Assembly (NCBI GenBank): GCA_030618605.1
Contig: JAUXDC010000007.1
Coordinates: 1 to 32,931 of the forward strand
DNA: 32,931 bases
Direction: 5' to 3'
Source: Holophagae bacterium
Lineage (GTDB): Bacteria > Acidobacteriota > Thermoanaerobaculia > Thermoanaerobaculales > Sulfomarinibacteraceae
Positions within the stretch are counted from its first letter, which is position 1, and each line of letters opens with the position of its first letter. The notes under the pieces are model-generated. The model was not told the DNA's origin and ran no database searches. It worked only from the letters and a program-made list of their open reading frames with translations. Position numbers and translations under genes: made by a program. Positions 1 to 9,033 of the stretch are shown one piece after another.

Positions 1-261
1 AGCGATCCGGTAGCTCGACCGGCGCTGGTTGGGGGGACCCTGGGGACCACCCTGGCCACAATGGCCATCATGGTTGTGACCCGAGATCAGCTCCGGTCGA
101 TTTACCTGGGTTCATCAATCGACCTCGACCAGTTCGTCATCCGTGCCCAGTGGGGAAATTTCGCGTTCTTTGCGATCCTGCTGGTCATGGGGTTGGCGAC
201 GGTCTATTACATGGTTCGCCGGGTTCTCAACGAACCCGCTGAGGGCGCCGACGCTGCATAA
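1..261 (+). CDS. C-terminal part of a membrane protein of unknown family (truncated by window start)
   Basis: Frame open from base 1 to TAA at 259-261; hydrophobic segment FAFFAILLVMGLATVYYMV near the C-terminus; followed by a terminator-like hairpin. Confidence 0.6.
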   Translation, partial: SDPVARPALVGGTLGTTLATMAIMVVTRDQLRSIYLGSSIDLDQFVIRAQWGNFAFFAILLVMGLATVYYMVRRVLNEPAEGADAA

Positions 262-287
262 CGGAAACGGCAGTCGAACAATAAACA

Positions 288-307
288 GGGCGGCCTTCGG
301 GCCGCCC
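288..307. terminator. Hairpin terminator between convergent genes
   Basis: GGGCGGCC-TTCG-GGCCGCCC, perfect 8-bp stem with TTCG loop, between the stop at 261 and the minus-strand tatA stop at 343. Confidence 0.65.
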
Positions 308-342
308 TTGATCGTCTTATCAACCCCGTGGGGCCGAAATAT

Positions 343-522
343 TCAGTCCGAGGAGGCGGTGTCGTCGGTACCGTTTTTTTTCTCAGTCTTGACCGAGTCT
401 TTGAAGTTGCGAATGCCTTCACCAAGCCCCTTGCCAAGGCGGGGGAGTTTGTTGACGCCAAAAATCAAGACGACGATCGCGAGAATGATCAAGAGTTCGG
501 GAAGACCCAGGCTACCAAACAT
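343..522 (-). CDS. tatA: Sec-independent translocase subunit TatA (59 aa)
   Basis: Manual minus-strand translation [59 protein letters not shown]; classic TatA TM helix plus amphipathic helix ([17 protein letters not shown]). Just below the ORF-track length cutoff. Confidence 0.93.
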   Translation of the reverse strand: MFGSLGLPELLIILAIVVLIFGVNKLPRLGKGLGEGIRNFKDSVKTEKKNGTDDTASSD

Positions 523-1483
523 CGAAACCTCCAGTGGCTGTCAATTCTAGCAGAAATGTCATTGCCTCGGCGGGAGCATCGAAGTTACGGGCGAGCCCGG
601 CGGCAGCTGAGGCGGTCTTGGGAATCCACCGCTGATAGCGGTGCAGTCCTTTTGCAGAAAGAAATGCGAAGGTTCCGAGCACCTTGAGCGCGCGTTGGAG
701 GGTTGTTGCCTCCAGTCGGTGTTGCCATCCGGGGGCGGCGCCAACTCCCTCGGCCCAGCGCTCGGCTATGACCTGCCGCTGATCGGTATTCAGCAGGCCG
801 GGCATGGCGCGATCCCCGAGCAGGCTGGCCAGATCGTAGGTATCCGGACCTCTTCGAAGATCCTGAACGTCAATGACCCCGACCCGGCCGTCAGCATTGA
901 GCAGGATGTTGTTAAGGTGGAAATCTCGGAAGCAGATCGCCTGTGGGTGGCCGGCAACCAGCGCTGCGAGTCTGTCGAGCCATGATTGGAGTGAGCGTCC
1001 TGCCCTCTGTCTCGCCGTCGCAGAAAGGCTCCACATCTCGAACCCGGCCAGTTCCCAACGGAGAAAAGCCTGATCGAGTGAGGGGTTCCATCCAGGAAGG
1101 TGTTGCACAGGAAGGGCCGACAGGCGAATCAGGGGATCGACCAAGGCAAGGGCACGTTCTGTCCGCGCTGCAGAGGGCGTCTCCATCAGGGCCTGTTCTC
1201 CGTCAACGGGGCCGAGGTCCTCCAGGAGTATCCACAACGCCCGGGGATCACCGACCAGGACCTGAGGAACCGGGAGGTTCCGTTCACCCAGCCATTGCAG
1301 GACTTCGAGATCCCGTTTGACCACAGAGCGCCACCGGTCGGGGTACCGGCAGAGGATGGCGGTTTCTCCTTGTGCCAGGACAACCCGCCAGTATCGGCGG
1401 CAGGAGGCGTCACCGGTGATGGGCTCCCAACTGGAGATCTGGAAGGCGCCAATGGAGGCAGGGATATGGAGGGTATCAGTCAT
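512..1483 (-). CDS. Aminoglycoside-phosphotransferase-family sugar kinase, similar to the AmgK (MurNAc/GlcNAc anomeric kinase) type
   Basis: APH-fold motifs: [12 protein letters not shown] (catalytic loop) and [22 protein letters not shown] (DxD region); N-terminal [11 protein letters not shown]. Confidence 0.75.
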   Translation of the reverse strand: MTDTLHIPASIGAFQISSWEPITGDASCRRYWRVVLAQGETAILCRYPDRWRSVVKRDLEVLQWLGERNLPVPQVLVGDPRALWILLEDLGPVDGEQALMETPSAARTERALALVDPLIRLSALPVQHLPGWNPSLDQAFLRWELAGFEMWSLSATARQRAGRSLQSWLDRLAALVAGHPQAICFRDFHLNNILLNADGRVGVIDVQDLRRGPDTYDLASLLGDRAMPGLLNTDQRQVIAERWAEGVGAAPGWQHRLEATTLQRALKVLGTFAFLSAKGLHRYQRWIPKTASAAAGLARNFDAPAEAMTFLLELTATGGFDVW

Positions 1484-1631
1484 TCATCCTCGGGATTCAT
1501 CGATAGGGTACAAGATACAGGATCTTCGGGTGCGGGGAGCCGGAGCGCGGCAAACAATAAATGTGATTCCGTGCCTTGCTACCATCGTGCCTTGGATCTC
1601 CATGGCAGGAGATTCGATCGTCGGAGAATAC

Positions 1632-2663
1632 ATGAATTTGATTGGCAAGACATCCGTTGAAATCGCCGAGTTGCTCAAGGGTACCGGTGACCGGGATTTT
1701 CGAGGACACCAGGTCGCCGGATGGATCCATCAGCGTGATGCGCAGACCTTTGAAGAAATGACCAATATTCCCAAGGTGTTACGGGACCAATTGGCAAAGA
1801 AATTTTTCCTGACCGAACCGGAAGTGCTCGAAAAGGCCGTCAGTGGTGATGGTTCGACCAAGTACCTCTTTGAGGTTGAAGGCGGGGCGACCTTCGAGGG
1901 TGTGTCGATGCCGGATGGCGGCAAGGCAACATTGTGCCTCTCGTCCCAGACCGGCTGTGCCGTTGGTTGTACCTTCTGCGTCACAGGCGCCCTGGGCGCA
2001 GGCCGAAACCTCGGCCCCGAGGAAATGGTGGGCCAGTATCGTCTGATGAGAAGGGATCTTCCCGGCGAAGTCGAAAGAGTCAACCTGGTCTTCATGGGCA
2101 TGGGGGAACCTTTACTCAATACGACCCATCTCGGCCAGGTCTTGGAGGTCCTTTTCGAGAGGGTCAGTCCGAAACGGATCACAATCTCGACCGCCGGGAT
2201 CATTCCGGGTATACGGTGGATGGCGGCTCTTTCAAGACGTCCGAAATTGGCGGTGTCGCTCAATGCCCCTGACCAACATCGCCGTCAGGAGATCATGCCC
2301 ATTACCCGGCGCTACCCTCTCGATCAGTTGATGGCAAGCGTTCGGGCCTTTCCGCTGGAAAAGGGTCGCCGAATCACCTTTGAGTACGTCCTGATTCGGG
2401 ACTTCAACGACTCAGTTGCAGATGCCGTGGCGGTGGCCCGATTGATCGCAGGTATTCCCTGCAAGATCAACGTCATCCCCTTGAACGAAGACGCTACGCA
2501 TTTTCCCGAGCTGCGGCAGCCGTCAAAAGAAGTTGTGGATGATTTTGCAGGGACGCTCAGGGATGCAGGTCGGGTCGTGACGGTCCGGTGGTCAAAGGGC
2601 GCCGACGTGGCAGCAGCCTGCGGGCAACTGAAAGGCAGGAGCATTCAGGATATAGGCCGCTGA
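1632..2663 (+). CDS. rlmN: 23S rRNA (adenine-C2)-methyltransferase RlmN-family radical SAM enzyme
   Basis: CAVGCTFCVTG (CxxxCxxC), GMGEPLLN, ISTAGI, LAVSLNAP, VNVIPLNE-like motif; start at 1632 preceded by GGAG; the track ORF start at 1317 is an over-extension. Confidence 0.93.
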   Translation: MNLIGKTSVEIAELLKGTGDRDFRGHQVAGWIHQRDAQTFEEMTNIPKVLRDQLAKKFFLTEPEVLEKAVSGDGSTKYLFEVEGGATFEGVSMPDGGKATLCLSSQTGCAVGCTFCVTGALGAGRNLGPEEMVGQYRLMRRDLPGEVERVNLVFMGMGEPLLNTTHLGQVLEVLFERVSPKRITISTAGIIPGIRWMAALSRRPKLAVSLNAPDQHRRQEIMPITRRYPLDQLMASVRAFPLEKGRRITFEYVLIRDFNDSVADAVAVARLIAGIPCKINVIPLNEDATHFPELRQPSKEVVDDFAGTLRDAGRVVTVRWSKGADVAAACGQLKGRSIQDIGR

Positions 2664-2732
2664 GGCGGTCGAGGCCTCTATCCAACTGCTGACTCCTCGA
2701 ACCCCGGTTCCGGTACACTGCCCGCCGTAACC

Positions 2733-3401
2733 ATGATTCGTCTCAGGAATCTCACCAAGACCTATGACGGACGCAGGATTCTGCGCGGGATCGACCTTCA
2801 AGTGGAGGCCGGTGAGTTCCTGTTTCTGACCGGGGCCTCCGGTGCGGGAAAAAGTACCTTACTGAAGCTCCTCTACGCTGCTGAAAGACCGACAGCGGGT
2901 GGAGTGTGGGTGGCAGGCCAGCGTGTTGATCAGTTGTCTCGCCATAAGTTGGCACTGCTTCGACGGAAGGTTGGGGTGGTTTTTCAGGATTTCAAGCTTC
3001 TCCGGCACAAGACCGTGTTGGAAAACGTGACCTTTGTTCTCCGTTTCCAAGGGTTGGGTGCCCGGGATGCACACAGGCGGGCGTACCAGGTTCTCAAACG
3101 CTTGGGGTTGCACCACCGTCAGTCTGCCCTGCCTGAGGTTCTCTCGGGGGGTGAGCAGCAGCGTGTTGCGATCGCCAGGGCCCTGGCCTATCAGCCGCGC
3201 CTGATTCTGGCCGATGAACCGACGGGTAATCTTGACGCCGATCTGGCGGGGGAACTCCTGAGCCTGTTGTGTGACATCAATTATCAGGGGGCCACCATCA
3301 TGGTGGCGACCCACGATCACTCCCTGTTGGAGGCGATGCCGGCCAGAACCCTTATCCTGAATCAGGGGCTGATTGAATATGACGGAAGTTGGCCCCCGTG
3401 A
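2733..3401 (+). CDS. ftsE: Cell division ATP-binding protein FtsE
   Basis: Walker A GASGAGKST, signature LSGGEQQR, Walker B LILADEPTGNLD; followed by an overlapping FtsX-like gene. Confidence 0.93.
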   Translation: MIRLRNLTKTYDGRRILRGIDLQVEAGEFLFLTGASGAGKSTLLKLLYAAERPTAGGVWVAGQRVDQLSRHKLALLRRKVGVVFQDFKLLRHKTVLENVTFVLRFQGLGARDAHRRAYQVLKRLGLHHRQSALPEVLSGGEQQRVAIARALAYQPRLILADEPTGNLDADLAGELLSLLCDINYQGATIMVATHDHSLLEAMPARTLILNQGLIEYDGSWPP

Positions 3402-4255
3402 TGAGGCACATCTTCGAAGAGGGTTTGGCACTTCTGCGCCGTCGTGGCGTGGTCAGTGTAATTCTGGCGATGTCCCTGACGGTACCCATGGCGCTGGCCG
3501 GCTTTACGACGAGCATGGGTTTGTGGTCTCGGCCGCTGGTGGCTCTGGAGAGCCATGCCACAGTTGTCAGGGTTCTTCTCCATCCGAGGATGGATGTGTC
3601 GCAACGACAGGCCTGGATTGCCGAACAGGCCCGAACCCACCAGGATTGGCGCCTGTCTGAAATTGACAGGGAGACGCTGGAAGAGCGGCTTCAGGTTTGG
3701 TTTCCCTATCTCGAGGACCTTCTCGAGGGTGAGCATGCGATCGAGTTGCCGACGCTGGTCGAGGTCGAGGCCGAGGATCCAGAGGAGGTCACTGCTTTGG
3801 CCGAGGGGCCGACTGTCATTGCCGTCGGACCAACCTCATCCATCGACCGAGTCCTCGGACTGATGGCGCGAACGATGACATGGCTCCTTGGCGGTATCAG
3901 TGTGATCTTGCTGGTGTCGGCGTTTCTTTTGGCGGCGACATGGATCCATCTGGAGGTTTACCGTAATGCCGATGAGATCACGATCATGCGTCTGGTTGGA
4001 GCAACCGAAAGTGCGATCAGGGGCCCATTTGTGGTTGCCGCTCTGATACCAGGCATCTTTGCCGGTGTGGCCGCTTCGGTGGGCGCCTGGTACCTGGTCC
4101 GCATGGTCGCGGTTGCGGTTGAAGCGGTGGGACTCAGTCCTCCAGTCTTCCCCCTATGGTTGGTGGCAGCGGAGATTGGTGTGGGTGTGATCCTGCCGAT
4201 CGTGGCTGCCCTGGTCACGATGGGTCGTCACGCGAGGGCTGGAGAGACGGACTGA
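3401..4255 (+). CDS. ftsX: FtsX-like permease
   Basis: Start ATG overlaps the ftsE stop (GTGATG); ~4 TM segments; LEVYRNADEITIMRLVGATESAIRGPF typical of FtsX. Confidence 0.87.
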   Translation: MRHIFEEGLALLRRRGVVSVILAMSLTVPMALAGFTTSMGLWSRPLVALESHATVVRVLLHPRMDVSQRQAWIAEQARTHQDWRLSEIDRETLEERLQVWFPYLEDLLEGEHAIELPTLVEVEAEDPEEVTALAEGPTVIAVGPTSSIDRVLGLMARTMTWLLGGISVILLVSAFLLAATWIHLEVYRNADEITIMRLVGATESAIRGPFVVAALIPGIFAGVAASVGAWYLVRMVAVAVEAVGLSPPVFPLWLVAAEIGVGVILPIVAALVTMGRHARAGETD

Positions 4256-4285
4256 AAAAAAGGCGCCCCGAAGGGCGCCTTAAAA
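4255..4285 (-). terminator. Rho-independent terminator for the minus-strand TPR gene, possibly bidirectional
   Basis: AAAAAA-AGGCGCCC-CGAA-GGGCGCCT-TAAAAT; perfect 8-bp stem, U-run on the minus-strand transcript. Confidence 0.8.
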
Positions 4286-4300
4286 TCGGAGAAATAAGAC

Positions 4301-5524
4301 TTACTGCTCGCGGAGTTTTTCGAGGTGTTCGCGAAGATCCTTCGCTTCTTCAATCTCACCGATGGCCTCGAGCTCTTTGATCTGCTGTTCGAGGGCAAGG
4401 AGTTTGCGTTCGTACGCAGCCTTTGCCTTGTCAGCTTCTACGTTTTTGGCAGCATCGGCTTTCTTTTTCTCGACGTCACTGACCTTCCTTGAATTTCCGG
4501 CATTCTTGTACGCCGTGATGGCCTCGTCGTATCTTTTGGTTTTGTCGTAGACGAAACCCATCTGGCTGTATACCTGGGTTCGCATTTTTCCGCTGACGCC
4601 GATCTTCAGGGCTTGCTGCAAATCGGTAATGGCAGAGTTGTATTGCCCCAGATTGGTGTTGCACTGGGAGTGGTAGTAGTGCACCAGGGCATTCTGGGGT
4701 TGCTTGGATCGAGCCCGATCAAACCAGCCGAGGGCCTTTTGGTAGTCCTTGGCGCCCAGTCTGGCCTCCCCGGCAAGGAGGAAATTATCGAACGTGGGCG
4801 AGGCGCCCGCCAGTTTTTCAGCGATTGCGGCACCCTGAGAATAGTAGCTGTCCTTCTGTGAACCACCGGCGCGTCGGCCGGCGGAAATCGCCGATTTGAC
4901 GGCTGCCTCGCCCTTCTTTGAATCTGACGGTTTCAGTTCGTAGGACTTTTTGAACGCGGCGAAGGCCTTGCTGTGGTTTTCCTGCTTATTGTAGGCGTAG
5001 CCCAGGGAGTAGAAGAGATCAGCGTTCTTCGGGGTGGCCTTGGTCTGGGCTTCCAGTACGGGTATGGCCTCTCCGGGGAATCCGGCCTTGATTGCGGCCT
5101 GGGCGAAGGCCGGGGCGTAACTCTGCTTGGCCCTGGCGTCCAGACTGCTGTAATTGACCTTCTTGAGGGTTAGATAGGCGTCATTGTACTGTTTAGCCTG
5201 GGCCAGAGTTTGGCCCAGGGCAATGGCGTAGGTCGCGTTGCCGGGGTCCAACTCGGAGGCCTTCCGAAGACTGGCCAAGGCTTTAGACGTCTGCTTGTTT
5301 GCTTTCAAGGAGAGTCCCAACAAGTAGTGACTGCCGGCGTGGTCGGGGCTCTGCTCGACTACCTTTTGAAACCGTTGGACAGCGCTCGAATATTCTCGGG
5401 CCCTGTAGGCCTCGAGGCCTTTGGTGTAATCCTGGTTGTCCTCAGCTCCAGCGGGAAGGACCATCGCGAGGAGCAGGACCCCGACGCAGAGTCTGGCGCC
5501 AAGGCGAAATACCAAATGAATCAT
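4301..5524 (-). CDS. Exported tetratricopeptide-repeat protein
   Basis: N-terminal signal peptide (LGARLCVGVLLLAMVLPAGAED); multiple TPR-like units (AYRAREYSSAVQRFQKVVEQSPDHAGSHYLLGLSL...). Confidence 0.85.
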   Translation of the reverse strand: MIHLVFRLGARLCVGVLLLAMVLPAGAEDNQDYTKGLEAYRAREYSSAVQRFQKVVEQSPDHAGSHYLLGLSLKANKQTSKALASLRKASELDPGNATYAIALGQTLAQAKQYNDAYLTLKKVNYSSLDARAKQSYAPAFAQAAIKAGFPGEAIPVLEAQTKATPKNADLFYSLGYAYNKQENHSKAFAAFKKSYELKPSDSKKGEAAVKSAISAGRRAGGSQKDSYYSQGAAIAEKLAGASPTFDNFLLAGEARLGAKDYQKALGWFDRARSKQPQNALVHYYHSQCNTNLGQYNSAITDLQQALKIGVSGKMRTQVYSQMGFVYDKTKRYDEAITAYKNAGNSRKVSDVEKKKADAAKNVEADKAKAAYERKLLALEQQIKELEAIGEIEEAKDLREHLEKLREQ

Positions 5525-5541
5525 GAACGCCTCCTTGAGGT

Positions 5542-6378
5542 TCAGGATGAACCTTCGTCTATTCCGCCGAGCAAGGGGCGAACCTGCTCGTCAAACATCG
5601 CTGCAACTTCAGCACCCTTGAGGAGAGATATGGCCTTGGAGTTCTGGGCGACCATTTCTCGGATGGCGCGAAGGTCTCCACCCCGTTCGATTGAGGTGCA
5701 CGCGCCTGCATATTGCTTTTCAATAGTCTTTTCGCCGCCGGGACCGACGACATCGACGGCCACCGTGCGAACTTTTTCTGCAAGACCCAGAAGAGTGATT
5801 GGGCTGAGTCCGGCTTGAAAACCTCCGTCGTCCTGCCCCTCTTCCGGTTCTCTGAGAGCGACAAGCCCCGATGTGATCATTCCAAAGAGGAGCTTCGAGA
5901 CATCGAAGGCAGACCACCGGAGGATGGTTGCTACTTGCTCAATCGAACGTTGCCCGTCAACATGGGTGACGAGGATCCATTCTTGAGGACTGAGCGTGAC
6001 CTGATCTTGCCCTTCCCTGGCGGAAAAAAACGGAACCAGGTCAAGCGAGGGAATCCGGCGTGACAGAACTCTCCACTCGTCCAGGCGCCGGGCAGCCTCC
6101 ATCATCAAGTTGGCGTTGGAACTCTGCACGGTCACGTCGGTTGAGGCTTCTCCGGCTATGAATGAAAACTCTCCGGTAGACCAGATGGCCATCTCGTAAA
6201 CGGCCTGTTCTCCCCGGAGGTTTCCAATATTGGCGTCGATGATCTGACCATCTCTAAGAAAAATTTTCCCTTGTTCTTCGCCGTTGACCAGATGGAACGC
6301 CCCGGTTTTTCGGGACACGCTGACCAACTGGATCACGTCCGGGAGAGAGAGTTCTGAGAGTGAGCCTTGCAGAGCCAT
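5542..6378 (-). CDS. DUF4388 (PatA-N-like) domain protein
   Basis: MALQGSLSELSLPDVIQLVSVSRKTGAFHLVNGEEQGKIFLRDGQIIDANIGNLRGEQAVYEMAIWSTGEFSF matches the DUF4388 pattern. Confidence 0.8.
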   Translation of the reverse strand: MALQGSLSELSLPDVIQLVSVSRKTGAFHLVNGEEQGKIFLRDGQIIDANIGNLRGEQAVYEMAIWSTGEFSFIAGEASTDVTVQSSNANLMMEAARRLDEWRVLSRRIPSLDLVPFFSAREGQDQVTLSPQEWILVTHVDGQRSIEQVATILRWSAFDVSKLLFGMITSGLVALREPEEGQDDGGFQAGLSPITLLGLAEKVRTVAVDVVGPGGEKTIEKQYAGACTSIERGGDLRAIREMVAQNSKAISLLKGAEVAAMFDEQVRPLLGGIDEGSS

Positions 6379-6401
6379 AGAGTTTCAGGGTCTCCTGTTC
6401 A

Positions 6402-7127
6402 TTACTGCAGGTTGAACCGGACAGTCAGGATGTAGAGAACCTCGACTGGCTTCCCATTAAGTGTCGATGCTTTGAAGGTCCACTTCTTGACGGCTGATTC
6501 TGCGGCTTCCGTCAAACCAAGGGGCAAGCCCCTGAGCACGTTGACGTTGGTCACTTTTCCACTTTTGCCGATGGTGCACTCCAACACAACCACACCCTGG
6601 ATGCGGGCTCGACGCGCCGCTTCAGGATAGAGGGGGTTGGGTCCACTGAGTCGTTCCGGCTCCGTGATGTTGCCGCCGACAACGAACCTGACTGGTCCTT
6701 CCGGCTCGGGAGCTGGAGGCGCGTCAGGAACTCCGAGGATCAGACTATCGTCTGCGAAAAAATCCAAATCCTCTTCGGGATCTTCCTCACGAATCGGCTC
6801 CGGCTCGTCCGGCGTCGGATCGGGGATCGGGACCTTCTTGACCTTGGGCTTGGGAATCTGCTGCAGCTCCTGCTTCGGAGGTTGCTTGAATTTGACCTGT
6901 TTGACCACGTAGATCTTGGTCTTCTTCTGATCGTGCTTACCTGAGTCGTCACCCCAGACCAGGAAATTCCAATTCATGATGAAGAACACCGCATGCAGGA
7001 CCATTGCGCTGACAAATGCGATTCGAGCGAGCTTCGAATCCTGCGCTTCCTCCATCGCGATCATTTCCATCACTGTCTGGGGAGGTTGGTCTTCCTTTGT
7101 TGCTGCGGGTTTGGGAATCTCATTCAT
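6402..7127 (-). CDS. TonB-family energy transducer
   Basis: Single TM near N-terminus, Pro/Lys/Glu-rich linker, C-terminal LSGPNPLYPEAARRARIQGVVVLECTIGKSGKVTNVNVLRGLPLGLTEAAESAVKKWTFKASTLNGKPVEV (TonB_C). Confidence 0.9.
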   Translation of the reverse strand: MNEIPKPAATKEDQPPQTVMEMIAMEEAQDSKLARIAFVSAMVLHAVFFIMNWNFLVWGDDSGKHDQKKTKIYVVKQVKFKQPPKQELQQIPKPKVKKVPIPDPTPDEPEPIREEDPEEDLDFFADDSLILGVPDAPPAPEPEGPVRFVVGGNITEPERLSGPNPLYPEAARRARIQGVVVLECTIGKSGKVTNVNVLRGLPLGLTEAAESAVKKWTFKASTLNGKPVEVLYILTVRFNLQ

Positions 7128-7140
7128 CCTTCACCCCCGA

Positions 7141-7617
7141 TCACTGAGCTACGCCCAGCATGGTCCAGATGTTACTGATCTCACGCTGGGTCGGAATTGA
7201 AATGGTTTCGATCTTGATTCCGCCATCTTCTATTGGAGTTCTCAAGATGTCGAATACGTAGATCATGTTGCCGTAAGTTGCGTCGGGATCGGTCCGCAGA
7301 ATCACCGGTTTCTTTGGATTCTCGCGGAGTGTCTCCTCAATATAAGGCAGCAGCTTATCGGCGATCTGTTCCCTGGCCATTGGGTTTCCGTCGAGCTGAA
7401 GGTCTCCCCCAGGCTGAACGAAAACATCGATCGAGTCCTCTTGTTTGATTTCAGGTGTCTCGTTGTTGTCTTCGGGAAGAGCGAAATCCAACCCTCGAGT
7501 CGCGGAGAACACCGACGTGACCATAAAGTAAATGATCAAGAGGAACGAGATATCGGCCATGGAGCCGGTGAAGATCTCGGATTCGATCTCCCGCTTGTTA
7601 TTTTTAAACACTCCCAT
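7141..7617 (-). CDS. exbD: ExbD/TolR family protein
   Basis: GSMADISFLLIIYFMVTSVF TM helix motif; periplasmic ExbD/TolR-like domain. Confidence 0.9.
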   Translation of the reverse strand: MGVFKNNKREIESEIFTGSMADISFLLIIYFMVTSVFSATRGLDFALPEDNNETPEIKQEDSIDVFVQPGGDLQLDGNPMAREQIADKLLPYIEETLRENPKKPVILRTDPDATYGNMIYVFDILRTPIEDGGIKIETISIPTQREISNIWTMLGVAQ

Positions 7618-7628
7618 GATCGCCCCCG

Positions 7629-8069
7629 TCAGCCGTCGACGGTCTTCTGGTCTGAGAGCAGGAAGATGACTTTGACCTTCGACTGCTTCAGAGCATCGAG
7701 AACCGCGTCGACCTTTTGGTAGTGCACATCCGCGTCTGCCTTGATAATGAACTCCTTGGCGGGGTCCTGCGCAACCACTGTGGAGGCAAAAGTGATGACC
7801 TCCTCATCGGTGCTGACCGGCAAGGACATTTCCTCACCAGTGGAAACCCTAACCACTTCACCCTGGTCAGGGGAAGAGATTGAGATCACTGCGGCTTTCT
7901 TCGGGATATTCTTGCGCACCCAGGTTTCGGGAAGGTCGACCTGAGTTCGATCGACCTCGGTGTTGTAGGTCAACACGAAGAAGACGATCAGCAGAAAAAC
8001 AATATCTGCCATCGACGCCGTGAAGATCTCACCGCCGCTCTTCTTCTCTCTACCGCGGATGACTGCCAT
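7629..8069 (-). CDS. exbD: ExbD/TolR family protein (second paralogue)
   Basis: ASMADIVFLLIVFFVLTYNTEVDRTQVDLP; VHYQKVDAVLDALKQSKVKVIFLLSDQ. Confidence 0.9.
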   Translation of the reverse strand: MAVIRGREKKSGGEIFTASMADIVFLLIVFFVLTYNTEVDRTQVDLPETWVRKNIPKKAAVISISSPDQGEVVRVSTGEEMSLPVSTDEEVITFASTVVAQDPAKEFIIKADADVHYQKVDAVLDALKQSKVKVIFLLSDQKTVDG

Positions 8070-8096
8070 CGCGGCCTCCCTTCGTTCGTATCACGC

Positions 8097-8759
8097 TCAC
8101 GCCTGGGGCGCGTCGGTGCCCTGACTGTACCGCTGGCTGTCCATCTCGATGAAGGTTTCCATCAACATGTTGGTGGCGGTTTCGATGTCACGCACGAAGC
8201 GGGTGATCTTGGTGTTGTACCAGTTGTAGGCCAACTGGGCCGGAATGGCGACGATCAGGCCGGTTGCGGTCGTGATCAACGCCTCCGAGATGCCGGACGC
8301 AACGGCGCCGGGATTGGTCAGTCCTTCGGACGCCAGGGTCGCAAAGCTCTTGATCATGCCGGTGACGGTCCCGAGGAAGCCCAACATCGGGGCGACGTTC
8401 GCCGTCGTGGCCAACACGCCCATGCGACGCTCAAGCCTGTCCAGCTCGTACATCGCGGCGTTTTCGATGGTCTTTTCGATGTCTTCACGAGTGTGACCGA
8501 AGCGCAGGAGGCCGGCCTTCATCACCGATGCCACCGGGCCGCGGCTTTGTTCGCAGACCTTGATTGCTTCTTTGACATTCCGGTTGACCAGAAGAGCCTT
8601 GCGGATCTTGGTCAGGAACTCATTGACATTGATCTTCGCTTTCGTAAAGACGATGTATCTCTCAATGATAAACGTCAGTGCCAGGAGCGAGAAAAAGAGA
8701 AGGGGCCACATCATGGGTCCACCCTGGCGGAAATAGGTTGCGAGCGTTCCGAACTGCAC
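8097..8759 (-). CDS. exbB: MotA/TolQ/ExbB proton channel family protein
   Basis: LATTANVAPMLGFLGTVTGMIKSF, ISEALITTATGLIVAIPAQLAYNWY. Confidence 0.92.
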   Translation of the reverse strand: MQFGTLATYFRQGGPMMWPLLFFSLLALTFIIERYIVFTKAKINVNEFLTKIRKALLVNRNVKEAIKVCEQSRGPVASVMKAGLLRFGHTREDIEKTIENAAMYELDRLERRMGVLATTANVAPMLGFLGTVTGMIKSFATLASEGLTNPGAVASGISEALITTATGLIVAIPAQLAYNWYNTKITRFVRDIETATNMLMETFIEMDSQRYSQGTDAPQA

Positions 8760-8833
8760 GATCTTCCTCCTATAGGTTACGAGTTTCCGGGTCTGGGCCG
8801 GCCCCAGAAATACCCAAAGTCCAATTGTGACCT

Positions 8834-8870
8834 ATTCCGGCGTGAGTCACAAGAGTGATTCCGTCGGAAT
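8834..8870 (-). promoter_or_regulatory. Imperfect hairpin in the exbB 5' leader
   Basis: ATTCCG(8834-8839)...GAGTCAC-AAGA-GTGATTC...CGGAAT(8865-8870): 6 bp + 7 bp stem (one G:U) around an internal loop. Confidence 0.4.
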
Positions 8871-8942
8871 GGATCGATTTTTGTTGATCCACCCCTTCTC
8901 ATAAGAAAGGCAGGGAATCCTAGCACGAGGATTTTCAAGACG

Positions 8943-9033
8943 TCAAGGTTCCGAGTTCCGAATATCAAGGTCCGAATTTCAAGTATCAAGTATCAAGTAT
9001 CAAGTGTCGAATATCAAGTTTTTCAAGCCGAGT
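8943..9033 (-). repeat. Degenerate tandem heptamer array, about 13 units
   Basis: Minus strand, immediately after the ruvC TGA: ACTCGGC TTGAAAA ACTTGAT ATTCGAC ACTTGAT ACTTGAT ACTTGAT ACTTGAA ATTCGGA CCTTGAT ATTCGGA ACTCGGA ACCTTGA. Confidence 0.9.
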
